Shown here piece by piece: positions 37,685-46,448 of a stretch of DNA of 64,000 nucleotides; within the stretch, counting starts at the first letter, position 1; each line of letters starts with the position of its first letter. The notes beneath the pieces were generated by a model. That model saw only the letters and a program-made list of their open reading frames with translations, was not told where the DNA came from and ran no database searches. The stretch covers positions 92,104-156,103 of the forward strand of contig JADKBL010000008.1 in NCBI GenBank assembly GCA_016718875.1. The letters are read 5' to 3'. Both the position numbers and the translations under genes were made by a program. Source of the DNA: Bacteroidota bacterium (lineage in GTDB: Bacteria > Bacteroidota > Bacteroidia > Bacteroidales > VadinHA17).

Positions 37685-39349
37685 ATGAAAAGATACCTTC
37701 TTTCGGTCTATTTTCTTACAAGTTTCTTTTTTACCGGGCAATCCCAGACAACCTTCAGTGAAGAATCCGGTATTTATGGTCAGATGCTTAACGATCTGAA
37801 AAAGAATCTTTACGGAGAGAGAAATGTTAAAAAAGTAACTCTCGACGGAAAAGAGAGGACAATGTTCATTTCCTGGGTACGTGATCATATACATACGATG
37901 AAAGCCTACAAGTATTGGGAAAAGGATATGGGCAGCTATCTTGATTTCTTTATGGGACGTCAGACTGAAAAAGGAATGTACTTTGATTACTGGGAGTCAT
38001 ATAAAAATAAGAATGTAACTCAGTTGTTTTTTACGAACTGCTTTGACCGTCAGTTCTATTTTGTTGATGTAAACAACCAGAATTTTTTCTTCAGGATGCC
38101 GATGGAGGCTGACCTTGAATATCTGATGGTGGAGGGTGTATATACATACTGGCAGACCTCGGGTGATACAGCTTATCTGAGGCAGTGGCTGCCTGTTCTT
38201 ATCAAAGGGATGAAATATGAAATGACCGATCCGCTCAGATGGTCATCAAAGAGTCTCCTTGTTAAACGCCCCTATACTATCGATACCTGGGATTTTACAT
38301 CTCAGCATGACAGCCTTAAAAGTGTTGAAAAGCTGCTCGGCCATATTGATAATACCGAAAAGACGCCGAAAGGAATTATGCATGGAGATAACAGCGGTAT
38401 GTTCATGGCATGTCTGCAACTTGCTGATATGTTCTCCGTTACAGGAGACAGGAATGCTGCTGCCGAATGGAGCCTGCAGGCAGCACTTTTCCTCCAGAGA
38501 CTGAACACAACATGTTGGAATGGAAAGTATTATTCTCATTTTATTCCTGAAGATCCTGTACCGTCCCATATCAAAACAGATCCTTTGAATTCAATAGGTT
38601 TATCAAATACCTATTCAATCAACAGGGGATCGGCAACGCATGCAATGGCTGCTTCAATTATTGACTCTTACAGGGAAATCGGAGAAAAGACCAAAGGGGA
38701 ATCTGTTGCTCCGTGGTATGGGATATATCCATTTATATATCCGCACTTTGGTAATTACCAGGTTGGTGAATATATGAATGGAGCTGTACTTCCTTTAGTT
38801 GGCGGGGAGCTATGCAAAGCTGCTTTTCAGAATGGATATGAAAAATATGCTTTAGAACAGCTTTTAATTATGCAGAAAATCCTGGAGGCAAATAACGGAA
38901 GGCTTCCAGGTTGTGCGAATGGAGATGGGACTGCTCAGAAAGAGGCCATTCCCGACGAATGGGGTGTTGCTGCATTTGTAAGTGCAATGATAGAGGGGCT
39001 GGCTGGTGTAGTCGACAAGGATATATTGTTCCGTGAAGTTGAGATCTCTCCGCGCTGGTACTTTACCGGAATAAATAAAACCTCTGTCACAATCGGATAT
39101 GGCTCTGACGGAAACCAGGCTGGCTATGATTATTTATACAATGCCGGGAATAGAAGCACAGAAATCAATACCCGTGGTAGATTCAGAAAATTCACCTTAA
39201 GAATTCCGCTTCCGGAAAAGACAAGCACAGCAACAGCTTCTCTAAACGGGAAAAATGCATCTGTTACTATTGAACAGGTCAATAGCTCAAAGTATGCAGT
39301 AATTAAAGGAAGCGGAAGTATAAACAAGGTAATTTTCAATTTCAGGTAA
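37685..39349 (+). CDS. Secreted six-hairpin (alpha/alpha)6 glycosidase-like protein
   Basis: 554 residues, signal peptide ending TGQSQ (21). Helical repeats of an (alpha/alpha)6 barrel run through residues 30-470: FISWVRDHIHTMKAYKYW, FFRMPMEADLEYLMVEGVYTYW, YTIDTWDFTSQHD, NRGSATHAMAASIIDSY, LPGCANGDGTAQKEAIPDEWG. A C-terminal beta domain carries FREVEISPRWYF and GRFRKFTLRIPLP, as in glycogen-debranching-like and rhamnosidase-like families. Candidate catalytic acids are in WVRDH, DTWDF and PDEWG. I cannot name the family. First gene of a plus-strand operon with a dehydratase, deacetylase, DUF4038-type hydrolase and isomerase; divergent from the GH29 lipoprotein. Confidence 0.6.
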   Translation: MKRYLLSVYFLTSFFFTGQSQTTFSEESGIYGQMLNDLKKNLYGERNVKKVTLDGKERTMFISWVRDHIHTMKAYKYWEKDMGSYLDFFMGRQTEKGMYFDYWESYKNKNVTQLFFTNCFDRQFYFVDVNNQNFFFRMPMEADLEYLMVEGVYTYWQTSGDTAYLRQWLPVLIKGMKYEMTDPLRWSSKSLLVKRPYTIDTWDFTSQHDSLKSVEKLLGHIDNTEKTPKGIMHGDNSGMFMACLQLADMFSVTGDRNAAAEWSLQAALFLQRLNTTCWNGKYYSHFIPEDPVPSHIKTDPLNSIGLSNTYSINRGSATHAMAASIIDSYREIGEKTKGESVAPWYGIYPFIYPHFGNYQVGEYMNGAVLPLVGGELCKAAFQNGYEKYALEQLLIMQKILEANNGRLPGCANGDGTAQKEAIPDEWGVAAFVSAMIEGLAGVVDKDILFREVEISPRWYFTGINKTSVTIGYGSDGNQAGYDYLYNAGNRSTEINTRGRFRKFTLRIPLPEKTSTATASLNGKNASVTIEQVNSSKYAVIKGSGSINKVIFNFR

Positions 39350-39406
39350 AGAACTATTTAAGGGTCGTTTTTTCATAACAATTATTTATAAAAGAAACCG
39401 AAAACC

Positions 39407-40738
39407 TTGAAAAACACTTCCAGAAGATCGTTTATCAGCAAGACAGCTTTAGCCGGAGCATACGGACTTATGTCATGCAAAAGAATCCAATCAGACTCTC
39501 CGAAGAATGAAGCTAACTTTAAATCAAGGATACATCCTCTTGATGGAATTCCCAGAGAGAAAATCAATATCACTGATGTAAAAGTCACTCTTCTCTCCTA
39601 CGAAACACCACGAGAGAAGCAATGGATACCAAGCTGGATACCTCCTGACTATTTATGGTGGAAGACTGACAGTATTTTTGTTGAAGTTTTCACTGACCAG
39701 GGGATCACCGGCATTGGCGGTTCAAGCAGGTATGGAGGCGGAATTGAAGAGACAAAGAGACATATAGACTCAGTAATCAGACCTGCAATTATAGGAAAGA
39801 ATCCATGGGATATGGAATTCTTTGCCTACAAAGGGGAGAATATGTTAAGAAGATCTGCCTGGGCCGGAGTTGTTTCCGCACTCTGGGATATAATCGGAAA
39901 AGCATGTGAAAGACCGGTTTACAGTCTGCTTGCAACAGACAATGAACCTGTTACCAGGATACCATGCTATGCCAGTTCCGGTGAAGTTTATGAAAATTCT
40001 GTCTGGCCCGATGATCTTATATCTGAAGCATTAAGACATAAGGAGAAAGGGTATCTTGGATTTAAATTCAGAACCGGCATTTACTGGCCATATAGCAAGA
40101 TGACTGTCAGCAAGTTCATCACATATCTTGAAAAACTCAGAAATGCAGTAGGACCTGATTTTGGATTAATACTGGAAGGCAACGGACTTTTCAGTATTCA
40201 GCAATCTCTTGAAATAGCACCTGCTCTTGATGAATTGAAATTCCTCTGGTTCGAGAAACCAATGACAGAAGAGGGACCTGATGCTATTGATAATTATCTT
40301 AAGGTAAAAGAAGCCCTTAAAACAGTAAAAGTTTCCGGACTCGAGAAGGAGATGAAAATAGATAAGATAATGGACTGGCTTGAAACCGGGGCAATCGATA
40401 TCATTCAGCCTGATTGCAGTATTGCAGGAATTACTGAATCATGGTATATGGCAAGGATGGCGGCAATCAGAAATAAACAATTCTGTCCGCATAATTACCA
40501 GTGTGGTTTTACTACAATGCAAAATGCCCATCTTGCTGCTGGAAACCCCAACCTTCTACTTCTGGAAATCTGTGAGTGTTATGATCCGCTTAGGGAAGAA
40601 GTCTTTAAAGAACCTCTCCTATTTAAAAACGGATATATTGAATTATCAGACAAACCAGGATTTGGTCTTGAAGCTGCAGAAAACCTATCATCCAGATTCC
40701 CATATCTCCCGGGTCCATTCCAGAAAAAACGAACTTAA
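39407..40738 (+). CDS. Enolase-superfamily (mandelate racemase/sugar-acid dehydratase) protein with Tat signal
   Basis: 443 residues, starting at a TTG (39407) that gives a good Tat-type signal, SRRSFISKTALAG, ending before a cysteine (LMSC). The capping domain precedes a barrel with the catalytic Lys in GFKFRTG, metal ligands in LEGNG, FEKPM and GLEKE, IIQPDCSIAGITE, and the late His in CPHNYQCG. These are features of the mandelate racemase/muconate-lactonizing branch, which includes galactonate, fuconate and rhamnonate dehydratases. A secreted member is unusual because these enzymes are normally cytoplasmic. Next genes are a ChbG-type deacetylase and a glycosidase. Reaction on a sugar acid made in the periplasm is a reasonable guess, no more. 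Confidence 0.75.
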   Translation: MKNTSRRSFISKTALAGAYGLMSCKRIQSDSPKNEANFKSRIHPLDGIPREKINITDVKVTLLSYETPREKQWIPSWIPPDYLWWKTDSIFVEVFTDQGITGIGGSSRYGGGIEETKRHIDSVIRPAIIGKNPWDMEFFAYKGENMLRRSAWAGVVSALWDIIGKACERPVYSLLATDNEPVTRIPCYASSGEVYENSVWPDDLISEALRHKEKGYLGFKFRTGIYWPYSKMTVSKFITYLEKLRNAVGPDFGLILEGNGLFSIQQSLEIAPALDELKFLWFEKPMTEEGPDAIDNYLKVKEALKTVKVSGLEKEMKIDKIMDWLETGAIDIIQPDCSIAGITESWYMARMAAIRNKQFCPHNYQCGFTTMQNAHLAAGNPNLLLLEICECYDPLREEVFKEPLLFKNGYIELSDKPGFGLEAAENLSSRFPYLPGPFQKKRT

Positions 40739-40761
40739 ATAATCCTTAACCATATAATTAT

Positions 40762-41613
40762 ATGAAAAACACTATTGTCATTCTTCTGCTGGTCATCAGT
40801 AACCTTATCAACTCTCAGACTCCGGGTGAAATAAAGCTTCTCATCCGTGGTGACGATATCGGATCATCACACACTGCAAATGTGGCATGCATAGAATCCT
40901 ATAAGAATGGGATTATGAGGTCTGTGGAACTCATGGTTCCTGGTCCCTGGTTCCCGGAAGCAGTAAGACTTCTGAATGAGAATCCCGGGCTTGATGTCGG
41001 TGTGCATCTGGTAATTACCAGTGAATGGAACGACATAAAATGGCGCCCGCTCACGTGCTGCCCAAGTATAACAGATAAAGACGGATACTTCTACCCCATG
41101 ATATGGCAGAGGGAAGATTTCCCAAAAGGGACCGCCCTTAAAGATGCTCCCTGGAAACTTGATGAAATTGAGAAAGAGTTCAGAGCTCAGATTGAGATGG
41201 CTAAAAGACATGTACCTTATGTCAGTCATGTTAACTGCCACATGGGCTGTGAAAGCTGTGCTCCCGAAATAGCCACATTAGTAAAAAGACTTGCAGAAGA
41301 GTACAAATTGAGTATAGAACCGGGAAAACTTGGCTACAAACATATCTCTCTCTGGAAAAGAGAGGATACCACTCCTGAACAGAGAATTGCCTCTGCAGTG
41401 AAGATCATCAGGGATCTGAAACCCGGCAAATACTTTTTTATAGAGCACCCCGGACTTGATACTCCCGAAATGAGAGCTATCTGGCATAAGGGTTATGAGA
41501 ATGTAGCGGCCGACAGGGATGGTGTTACAAAAGTCTTCACAAGCAGCGAGGTAAAAAAAGCTGTTTCTGAAAAAGGGATTGTACTTATATCCTACAAAGA
41601 TTCTGCAAAATAA
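40762..41613 (+). CDS. YdjC/ChbG-family carbohydrate deacetylase, secreted
   Basis: 283 residues with a signal peptide ending NSQT. Family signature: LLIRGDDIGSS with the metal-binding Asp pair, a helix with SYKNGIMRSVELM, DVGVHLVITSEWNDIKW with the metal His, and VSHVNCHMG with a second His. Members hydrolyse N-acetyl groups from chito- or other acetylated oligosaccharides. Length is normal for the family. The secretion signal suggests it acts in the periplasm along with neighbours. It follows the dehydratase by 23 bases and the next gene starts 11 bases later. Confidence 0.85.
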   Translation: MKNTIVILLLVISNLINSQTPGEIKLLIRGDDIGSSHTANVACIESYKNGIMRSVELMVPGPWFPEAVRLLNENPGLDVGVHLVITSEWNDIKWRPLTCCPSITDKDGYFYPMIWQREDFPKGTALKDAPWKLDEIEKEFRAQIEMAKRHVPYVSHVNCHMGCESCAPEIATLVKRLAEEYKLSIEPGKLGYKHISLWKREDTTPEQRIASAVKIIRDLKPGKYFFIEHPGLDTPEMRAIWHKGYENVAADRDGVTKVFTSSEVKKAVSEKGIVLISYKDSAK

Positions 41614-41624
41614 TATATGAGAAT

Positions 41625-43120
41625 ATGAATCGTCGAAGATCACTTCTGCTTCTGTCTGTTATCCTGGTAGTTAATGTTTTGAATGCAATAAATGTTGAAC
41701 AATATTCAGTTTATGAAATTGAACTGAAAGGGATTGCATCCGGTAACCCGTTCAAAGAGGTAACGCTCGCAGCGGAATTTAAGCACATGAACCGTAGCCT
41801 CTATTGTGAAGGTTTTTATGATGGTGATGGCATTTACAAAATCAGATTCATGCCTGATGAACCCGGGGAATGGACGTATATAACAAAGCAATATTAAAGA
41901 ACTCGATAACAGGAAAGGTAATTTTTCCTGTACAGCACCTGCAGTAAATAACCATGGCCCTGTTAAAGTCAGAAATTTATATGATTTCGGATTCGCTGAC
42001 GGGACACCTTTTTATCCTGTCGGTACCACCTGCTATGCATGGGTTCATCAACCTGATGAACTTATTAAACAAACACTTGCATCGCTAGCTGGAACAAAGT
42101 TCAACAAAATCCGTATGACAGTGATGCCTAAGGATTACGATGTATATATAAATAATGAACCTCCCTTTTACCCTTTTCAGGGCTCGAAGGAAAAAGGATG
42201 GGATTTTTACAGACCTGATCCGGAATTCTTCAGAAATTTTGAAAAGCGGCTGATGGACCTTCAGAAGCTCGGTATTGAAGCAGATGTTATCCTCTTTCAT
42301 CCTTATGACAATGGTCATTGGAATCTGGATAAGATGAATCAGGAACAGGCATCCTTTTATCTCCGCTACCTTATTGCCAGAATAGGTTCATTCCGTAATG
42401 TATGGTGGTCGATGGCAAATGAATACGATATTTTGAGAAAAACGGATGAAGAATGGGAAAAATACTTCAGGATAATTCAGACATATGATCCCTATAAGCA
42501 CCTTTGCAGTATTCATAACGGCATGGCATGGTATAATCATTCAAATCCATGGATTACTCATCTAAGCATACAGACTGCCTATCTTCAGGACATTCAGGAC
42601 TGGCGTGAATTGTACAAGACCCGTTATTATTGATGAATGTGTTTATGAGGGTAACGTCCCTAACGACTGGGGTAACTTAACCCCGGAAGAGATGATGAAC
42701 AGGTTCTGGATAGCATATTGCCGCGGAGCCTATTGTACCCACGGAGAGACTTATATCCATCCACAGAATATCCTGTGGTGGTCGAAAGGTGGTACGTTGT
42801 ATGGCAAAAGCCCGGAAAGAATAGGATTTCTTCATAAGATAATGACCGAAACACCAACTGAGGGAGTATACCCTTATCATAATATCTGGAATAAAGAGAC
42901 ATACCTGATAAAGGATAACGAATTCTACCTGCACTATTATGGAAACAGCCAGCAGGCGAAAGCAAGACTCTATCTGCCAAAGGATGTTAAGTTCAGACTT
43001 GAAATCATTGATGCCTGGAACATGACAATTACGCCGGTTGACGGAGAATTCACTGGACAGACAGAGATCGCATTGCCGGGGATACCTTATATTGCCGTAA
43101 GGGCAACAAAAATTAACTAG
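41625..43120 (+). CDS. DUF5060-DUF4038-DUF5605 glycoside hydrolase, two frameshifts
   Basis: Three reading-frame segments together form one protein of about 497 residues. Segment 1 (41625-41897): signal peptide and a DUF5060 beta domain (AAEFKH, YKIRFMPDEPGEWTY). Segment 2 (to 42633): the rest of DUF5060 (LDNRKGNFSC) and the DUF4038-type TIM barrel (PVGTTCYAW, WWSMANEYDI with the acid/base Glu). Segment 3 (to 43120): PVIIDECVYEGN with the nucleophile Glu, the rest of the barrel, and a DUF5605-like C-terminal domain (IIDAWNMTI, IALPGIPYIAVR). Deleting one A of 41885-41887 and one base near 42619 joins all three perfectly. Conserved coding on both sides argues against long-standing decay. Probably a periplasmic retaining glycosidase. 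Confidence 0.8.
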
Positions 43121-43144
43121 CATGATCGTAAAGTCCCATAAGCC

Positions 43145-43200
43145 TTTGCGCCGTTGTGCCGTTGTGCCATTGCACCTTTGCGCCTTAGCGTCTTTGCGAG
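43145..43200 (+). repeat. Seven degenerate 8-bp tandem units
   Basis: Units in exact 8-bp phase: TTTGCGCC, GTTGTGCC, GTTGTGCC, ATTGCACC, TTTGCGCC, TTAGCGTC, TTTGCGAG. The block fills the spacer between the DUF4038-type gene and the isomerase gene and ends 13 bases before the next start codon. It is not inverted, so it is unlikely to be a terminator. Confidence 0.75.
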
Positions 43201-43213
43201 AAAAATTTAATAT

Positions 43214-44125
43214 ATGACAACAAGAAAAGAGTTCTTATCAATCGCCGGACTGGCAGGCATCGCAGCTTTTCTGCCTGAACAAAGTATCTCTGCTGCCAGC
43301 TACCCTGAAACAAAGTTCAGATACTGTCTGAATACTTCAACAGTCAGTAAAAACCCTCTCGATATCGTTAAATATATTGATATCGCCTCCGCGGCTGGTT
43401 ACGACGGTATTGAGATCTGGATAAGGGACCTGAAGAAATACCTCGATTCAGGAAAAAAGGCAGGAGACCTGAAGAAGTACCTGGCAGACAAGAATCTGAC
43501 AGTTGAAAATGCAATCGGTTTTGCACCATGGCTTACGGGTAAAGAAGAAGGTTTCAGGCAAATGAAGGAGGAGATGGAGATGGTTGCAGCATTGGGAGGA
43601 AGAAGGATTGCGGCACCTGCAGCAGGAGTAAATGGTGATAATCCTCTTGATCTCTTTTTTGCCGGAGAGCGATACAGAGAATTGCTTCAGCTGGGTCGTG
43701 AAACAGGTGTCATGCCACAGCTTGAGTTCTGGGGCGCTTCAGATGTACTGTGGCATATAGGTCAGACGCTGATGATTGTCTCAGTTGCCGGCGACAAGGA
43801 TTCAAGAATACTACCGGATGTATACCATATGTTCAGGGGAGGTTCATCATTTGATACCCTCAATATGATTGACGGATCACTTATTGAGATATTCCATTTT
43901 AATGATTTTATATCTTCAAAACCCAGAAAGGTTCAGAATGACAGCGACAGGGTTTTCCCGGGTGACGGAGCGGCACCTTTCAAAGATATTATCTCCAGGC
44001 TAAAGATGATGGGCGGAGAAAAGGTTCTATCACTCGAGCTTTTTAATGAAACCTACTGGCTGAACGACCCTTTATCGATAGCAAAAACAGGTTTAACTAA
44101 GATGAAGGCTGTTACAAACCTGTAA
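43214..44125 (+). CDS. Secreted sugar isomerase/epimerase-like TIM barrel (AP-endonuclease-2 type)
   Basis: 303 residues with a Tat-like N terminus (TTRKEFLSIAGLAG) ending near SISAAS. The TIM barrel of the xylose-isomerase-like superfamily is shown by YIDIASAAGYDGIEIWI, with Glu at the strand end, ALGGRRIAAPAAG, PQLEFWGAS, a metal-type Asp/His in PDVYHMFRGG, EIFHFNDF and VLSLELFN. Proteins of this fold act as sugar-phosphate or sugar isomerases/epimerases, hydrolases or lyases, and exported members occur in glycan gene clusters. It is the last gene of the plus-strand operon and converges with hexokinase over a hairpin terminator. Confidence 0.78.
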   Translation: MTTRKEFLSIAGLAGIAAFLPEQSISAASYPETKFRYCLNTSTVSKNPLDIVKYIDIASAAGYDGIEIWIRDLKKYLDSGKKAGDLKKYLADKNLTVENAIGFAPWLTGKEEGFRQMKEEMEMVAALGGRRIAAPAAGVNGDNPLDLFFAGERYRELLQLGRETGVMPQLEFWGASDVLWHIGQTLMIVSVAGDKDSRILPDVYHMFRGGSSFDTLNMIDGSLIEIFHFNDFISSKPRKVQNDSDRVFPGDGAAPFKDIISRLKMMGGEKVLSLELFNETYWLNDPLSIAKTGLTKMKAVTNL

Positions 44126-44129
44126 TAAA

Positions 44130-44204
44130 TTTCCCGCAGATTCCGCAGATTTATGCAGAAAAAAATAAAATCAATCTGCGAATATCTGCGAAATCTGCGG
44201 GAAA
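44130..44204. terminator. Large hairpin of CGCAGAT repeats, two-way terminator
   Basis: Arms 44130-44150 and 44184-44204 are complementary at 20 of 21 positions. Each arm is built from CGCAGAT units at 9-10-base spacing, with a third imperfect unit per arm inside (44154, 44174). It sits exactly between the convergent isomerase and hexokinase genes with A/T-rich flanks, so it probably terminates both transcripts. Confidence 0.75.
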
Positions 44205-44209
44205 ATAAA

Positions 44210-45493
44210 TTAATCAATAAGTGCAGCCAGGGCAGCTCCAATAAGACCCGACTGAGCCACTTCTGTAAACTCAACATACCTTTTCAGGTCACCGCTAAGG
44301 TATTCATTAAGGTATATCTCAAAGCACTGTCTGAAATTGTGAAGCTTATAGAATGTTGTTCCCTCTACTGTTATGAGAACAGGTTTTTGAGGAGATTTTC
44401 CTTTGCCACACTTAAGAATAACTGCCGACATGCTGCATGCAACCAGTTTTGCAGCACGGTCAATAAGTGCTGCAATTATATATCTGCAACTTTCAGCATC
44501 ATTATTATCCTTAATTGCATCTGCAAGAGGATGTCCCTGTGAAATCTGCCGGGCGACATATGAATTGGCATCCCATGTTTGTAAATCTGCAATATTGTTA
44601 ATAGCATTTGCTGTGGCAGCAGAGAAAACTCCTTCTCCTGCTGCTGCCTTAAGAACATAAAGTGTCAAACCTCCGAAATAACCTCCCGAAAACATCTTCT
44701 CAAACTTATAACTCCCGGGATCGGTTGTTGTATTGCAGAATTCAAGGTCCAGATCAGTTTGCGGAGGTTTACCGAAATCACCCGACTCAATATTGATTAT
44801 CTGACTCAAAGAATTATTCAGATCACTCCTTTTGATGATATTCCTGTTTTGCTCAATATAGCACGTGTTAGTGCCTGTCCCAAGTATGAATCCCACGAAA
44901 GAATCATATGATTTTCCAACTGCAGCTGATTTGCCTGCCAGCAGTGTTGCAACCGTATCATTGAGCAAAACGATCTTTTTATCAGGTGTTCCCAGTGTCT
45001 CCAGCAGTTTTTTGCCAATCAGTTGTCCGTGAACCTCCCGTGCCTGCACTTCCTTACAGAACTGAATCAGGCGACCATCTCTGTCAGGAAGAATCTCTGT
45101 CGGATAGGAGAAACAGAAGCCTATCCTGTCTACTTTTTCAGCCAGCGGCCCTATATACCCTGCAATAATTCTGAAGAATTCATTACTGCTGATTTCTCCG
45201 TCAAGTCCGGGCATTCGATAATTAACTGTATCACAGATATTTACAAGACCTGATTCAGAGATAGTTACAATAGCGGCTCTGAAATTTGTACCTCCTGCAT
45301 CGATAGCCAGTACTGGAGTTCCTTTTCTGAATTCATTCTCAGCTTCGATATAGGTCGGAATCATCCTAAGTCCATCAACTCTCCCCTCAAGACCCCGTGT
45401 CATATCTTCAGTAAATAGCCTTACCAGATCCTCCATTTTTATAAAAGAGGAGAGAAGTCTTTGCTTTTCAAGAAATGTTTCTGCTCTGATCAT
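44210..45493 (-). CDS. Hexokinase (eukaryotic-type fold family)
   Basis: 427 residues, cytoplasmic. Phosphorylates hexoses with ATP to feed glycolysis. Visible motifs: phosphate-1 VLAIDAGGTNFRAAIV (about 60-75), GFCFSYPTE, the catalytic Asp in VLLNDTVATLLAG, GFILGTGTNTCYIE (adenosine/phosphate-2 region), IESGDFG and the C-terminal VTVEGTTFYK and GLIGAALAAL. This matches the Hexokinase_1/2 family found in eukaryotes and many Bacteroidota, not the short ROK glucokinases. It is last in a minus-strand operon behind deoC (32-base gap), a GH9-like gene and a GntR regulator. Sugar specificity cannot be read from the sequence. Confidence 0.9.
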   Translation of the reverse strand: MIRAETFLEKQRLLSSFIKMEDLVRLFTEDMTRGLEGRVDGLRMIPTYIEAENEFRKGTPVLAIDAGGTNFRAAIVTISESGLVNICDTVNYRMPGLDGEISSNEFFRIIAGYIGPLAEKVDRIGFCFSYPTEILPDRDGRLIQFCKEVQAREVHGQLIGKKLLETLGTPDKKIVLLNDTVATLLAGKSAAVGKSYDSFVGFILGTGTNTCYIEQNRNIIKRSDLNNSLSQIINIESGDFGKPPQTDLDLEFCNTTTDPGSYKFEKMFSGGYFGGLTLYVLKAAAGEGVFSAATANAINNIADLQTWDANSYVARQISQGHPLADAIKDNNDAESCRYIIAALIDRAAKLVACSMSAVILKCGKGKSPQKPVLITVEGTTFYKLHNFRQCFEIYLNEYLSGDLKRYVEFTEVAQSGLIGAALAALID

Positions 45494-45525
45494 GTAATTA
45501 TAAAATACTGATAATTAGCAAATAC

Positions 45526-46239
45526 TTATTCCACAAATCGTTTCTTTGCCTCATCCAGCATTATAGCAGTAGCTGTAGCTCCCGACCTGCTTGCACCAGC
45601 GGCTTTCATTTTCAGCAGATCATCCAGAGTGCGTACACCTCCTGCGCATTTCACCCGCACTTTCGGACCAGAATGTTTTCTCATCAACTCAATATCATGA
45701 ACAGTTGCTCCTTTATAATTGAAATCACCATTTGGTTGTTTCACATATCCAAACCCGGTTGAAGTCTTGACAAAGTCCGCTCCAACTTTGGTACAGATTT
45801 CACAGAGTCTTATTTTATCCTCATCCTTTGTCACATAATCTGTTTCGAAGATAACCTTAACAATTGCTTTGCTTCTGTGGCAGGCCTGAGTTACTGCCTT
45901 TATTTCATTTTCAATATAGGTCCAGTCGCCTCCAAGTGCTTTACCTATATTGATCACCATATCGATTTCTGTGGCTCCGTCGTTGCAGGCCTGCTCGGTT
46001 TCAAACACTTTGACCGGTGTGGAGCTGTTTCCATGAGGAAATCCGATCACACATCCGACAAGCACATCCGAGCCCTTTAATAGTTCTACTGCCTGTCTCA
46101 CAGCGTAGGGTTTAACACATACAGAAGCAACATTATATTTTTTAGCGACTTCACATTCTCTTTTCAGGTCACTGTCAGTCATTACAGGATTAAGGATCGA
46201 ATGGTCGATCATCTTTGCGAGTTCAGATACTTTTGTCAT
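45526..46239 (-). CDS. deoC: Deoxyribose-phosphate aldolase
   Basis: 237 residues, cytoplasmic. Cleaves 2-deoxy-D-ribose 5-phosphate to glyceraldehyde 3-phosphate and acetaldehyde. The class I aldolase barrel is clear: IDHSILNP at the start, VGCVIGFPHG, EIDMVINIG, VKVIFETDYV, the Schiff-base lysine K158 in FVKTSTGFG and the second lysine K197 in VRVKCAGGVRT. There is a short insertion after STGFG compared with the E. coli enzyme. It lies between a repeat-filled spacer and hexokinase, likely in the GntR operon; with ribokinase at 53 kb it can serve deoxynucleoside or pentose use. Confidence 0.93.
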   Translation of the reverse strand: MTKVSELAKMIDHSILNPVMTDSDLKRECEVAKKYNVASVCVKPYAVRQAVELLKGSDVLVGCVIGFPHGNSSTPVKVFETEQACNDGATEIDMVINIGKALGGDWTYIENEIKAVTQACHRSKAIVKVIFETDYVTKDEDKIRLCEICTKVGADFVKTSTGFGYVKQPNGDFNYKGATVHDIELMRKHSGPKVRVKCAGGVRTLDDLLKMKAAGASRSGATATAIMLDEAKKRFVE

Positions 46240-46300
46240 TTTCTTTAGAATTTATTGTTAATAGATATACTTGTTTTTGTTGGGTGCTGGTTCCGGGCTG

Positions 46301-46419
46301 CCCCTTTAAGGGGTTAGGGATGTTTTCCAGAAATGTCCAGTTTTCCATGTTTGCCATTTGTCTTTAATTTTGCCTATGTCTTATTGCAAGACCCACCCCT
46401 AACCCCTCCCAGGAGGGGA
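46301..46419 (-). repeat. Inverted pair of CCCC..GGGG gene-end elements
   Basis: Two G/C blocks in the 209-base spacer between the GH9-like gene and deoC. Plus-strand CCCCTTTAAGGGGTTAGGG (46301-46319) and, read on the minus strand, TCCCCTCCTGGGAGGGG followed by TTAGGGGTGGGT (46391-46419). Each can fold alone, and GGGGTTAGGG pairs with CCCTAACCCC across the spacer. The second block is a near copy of 30209-30238 and both lie after genes in the same relative orientation; AAAAGAC accompanies both. Confidence 0.65.
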
Positions 46420-46448
46420 CCCTACTCCCTTAATCTTTGTCTTTTATG

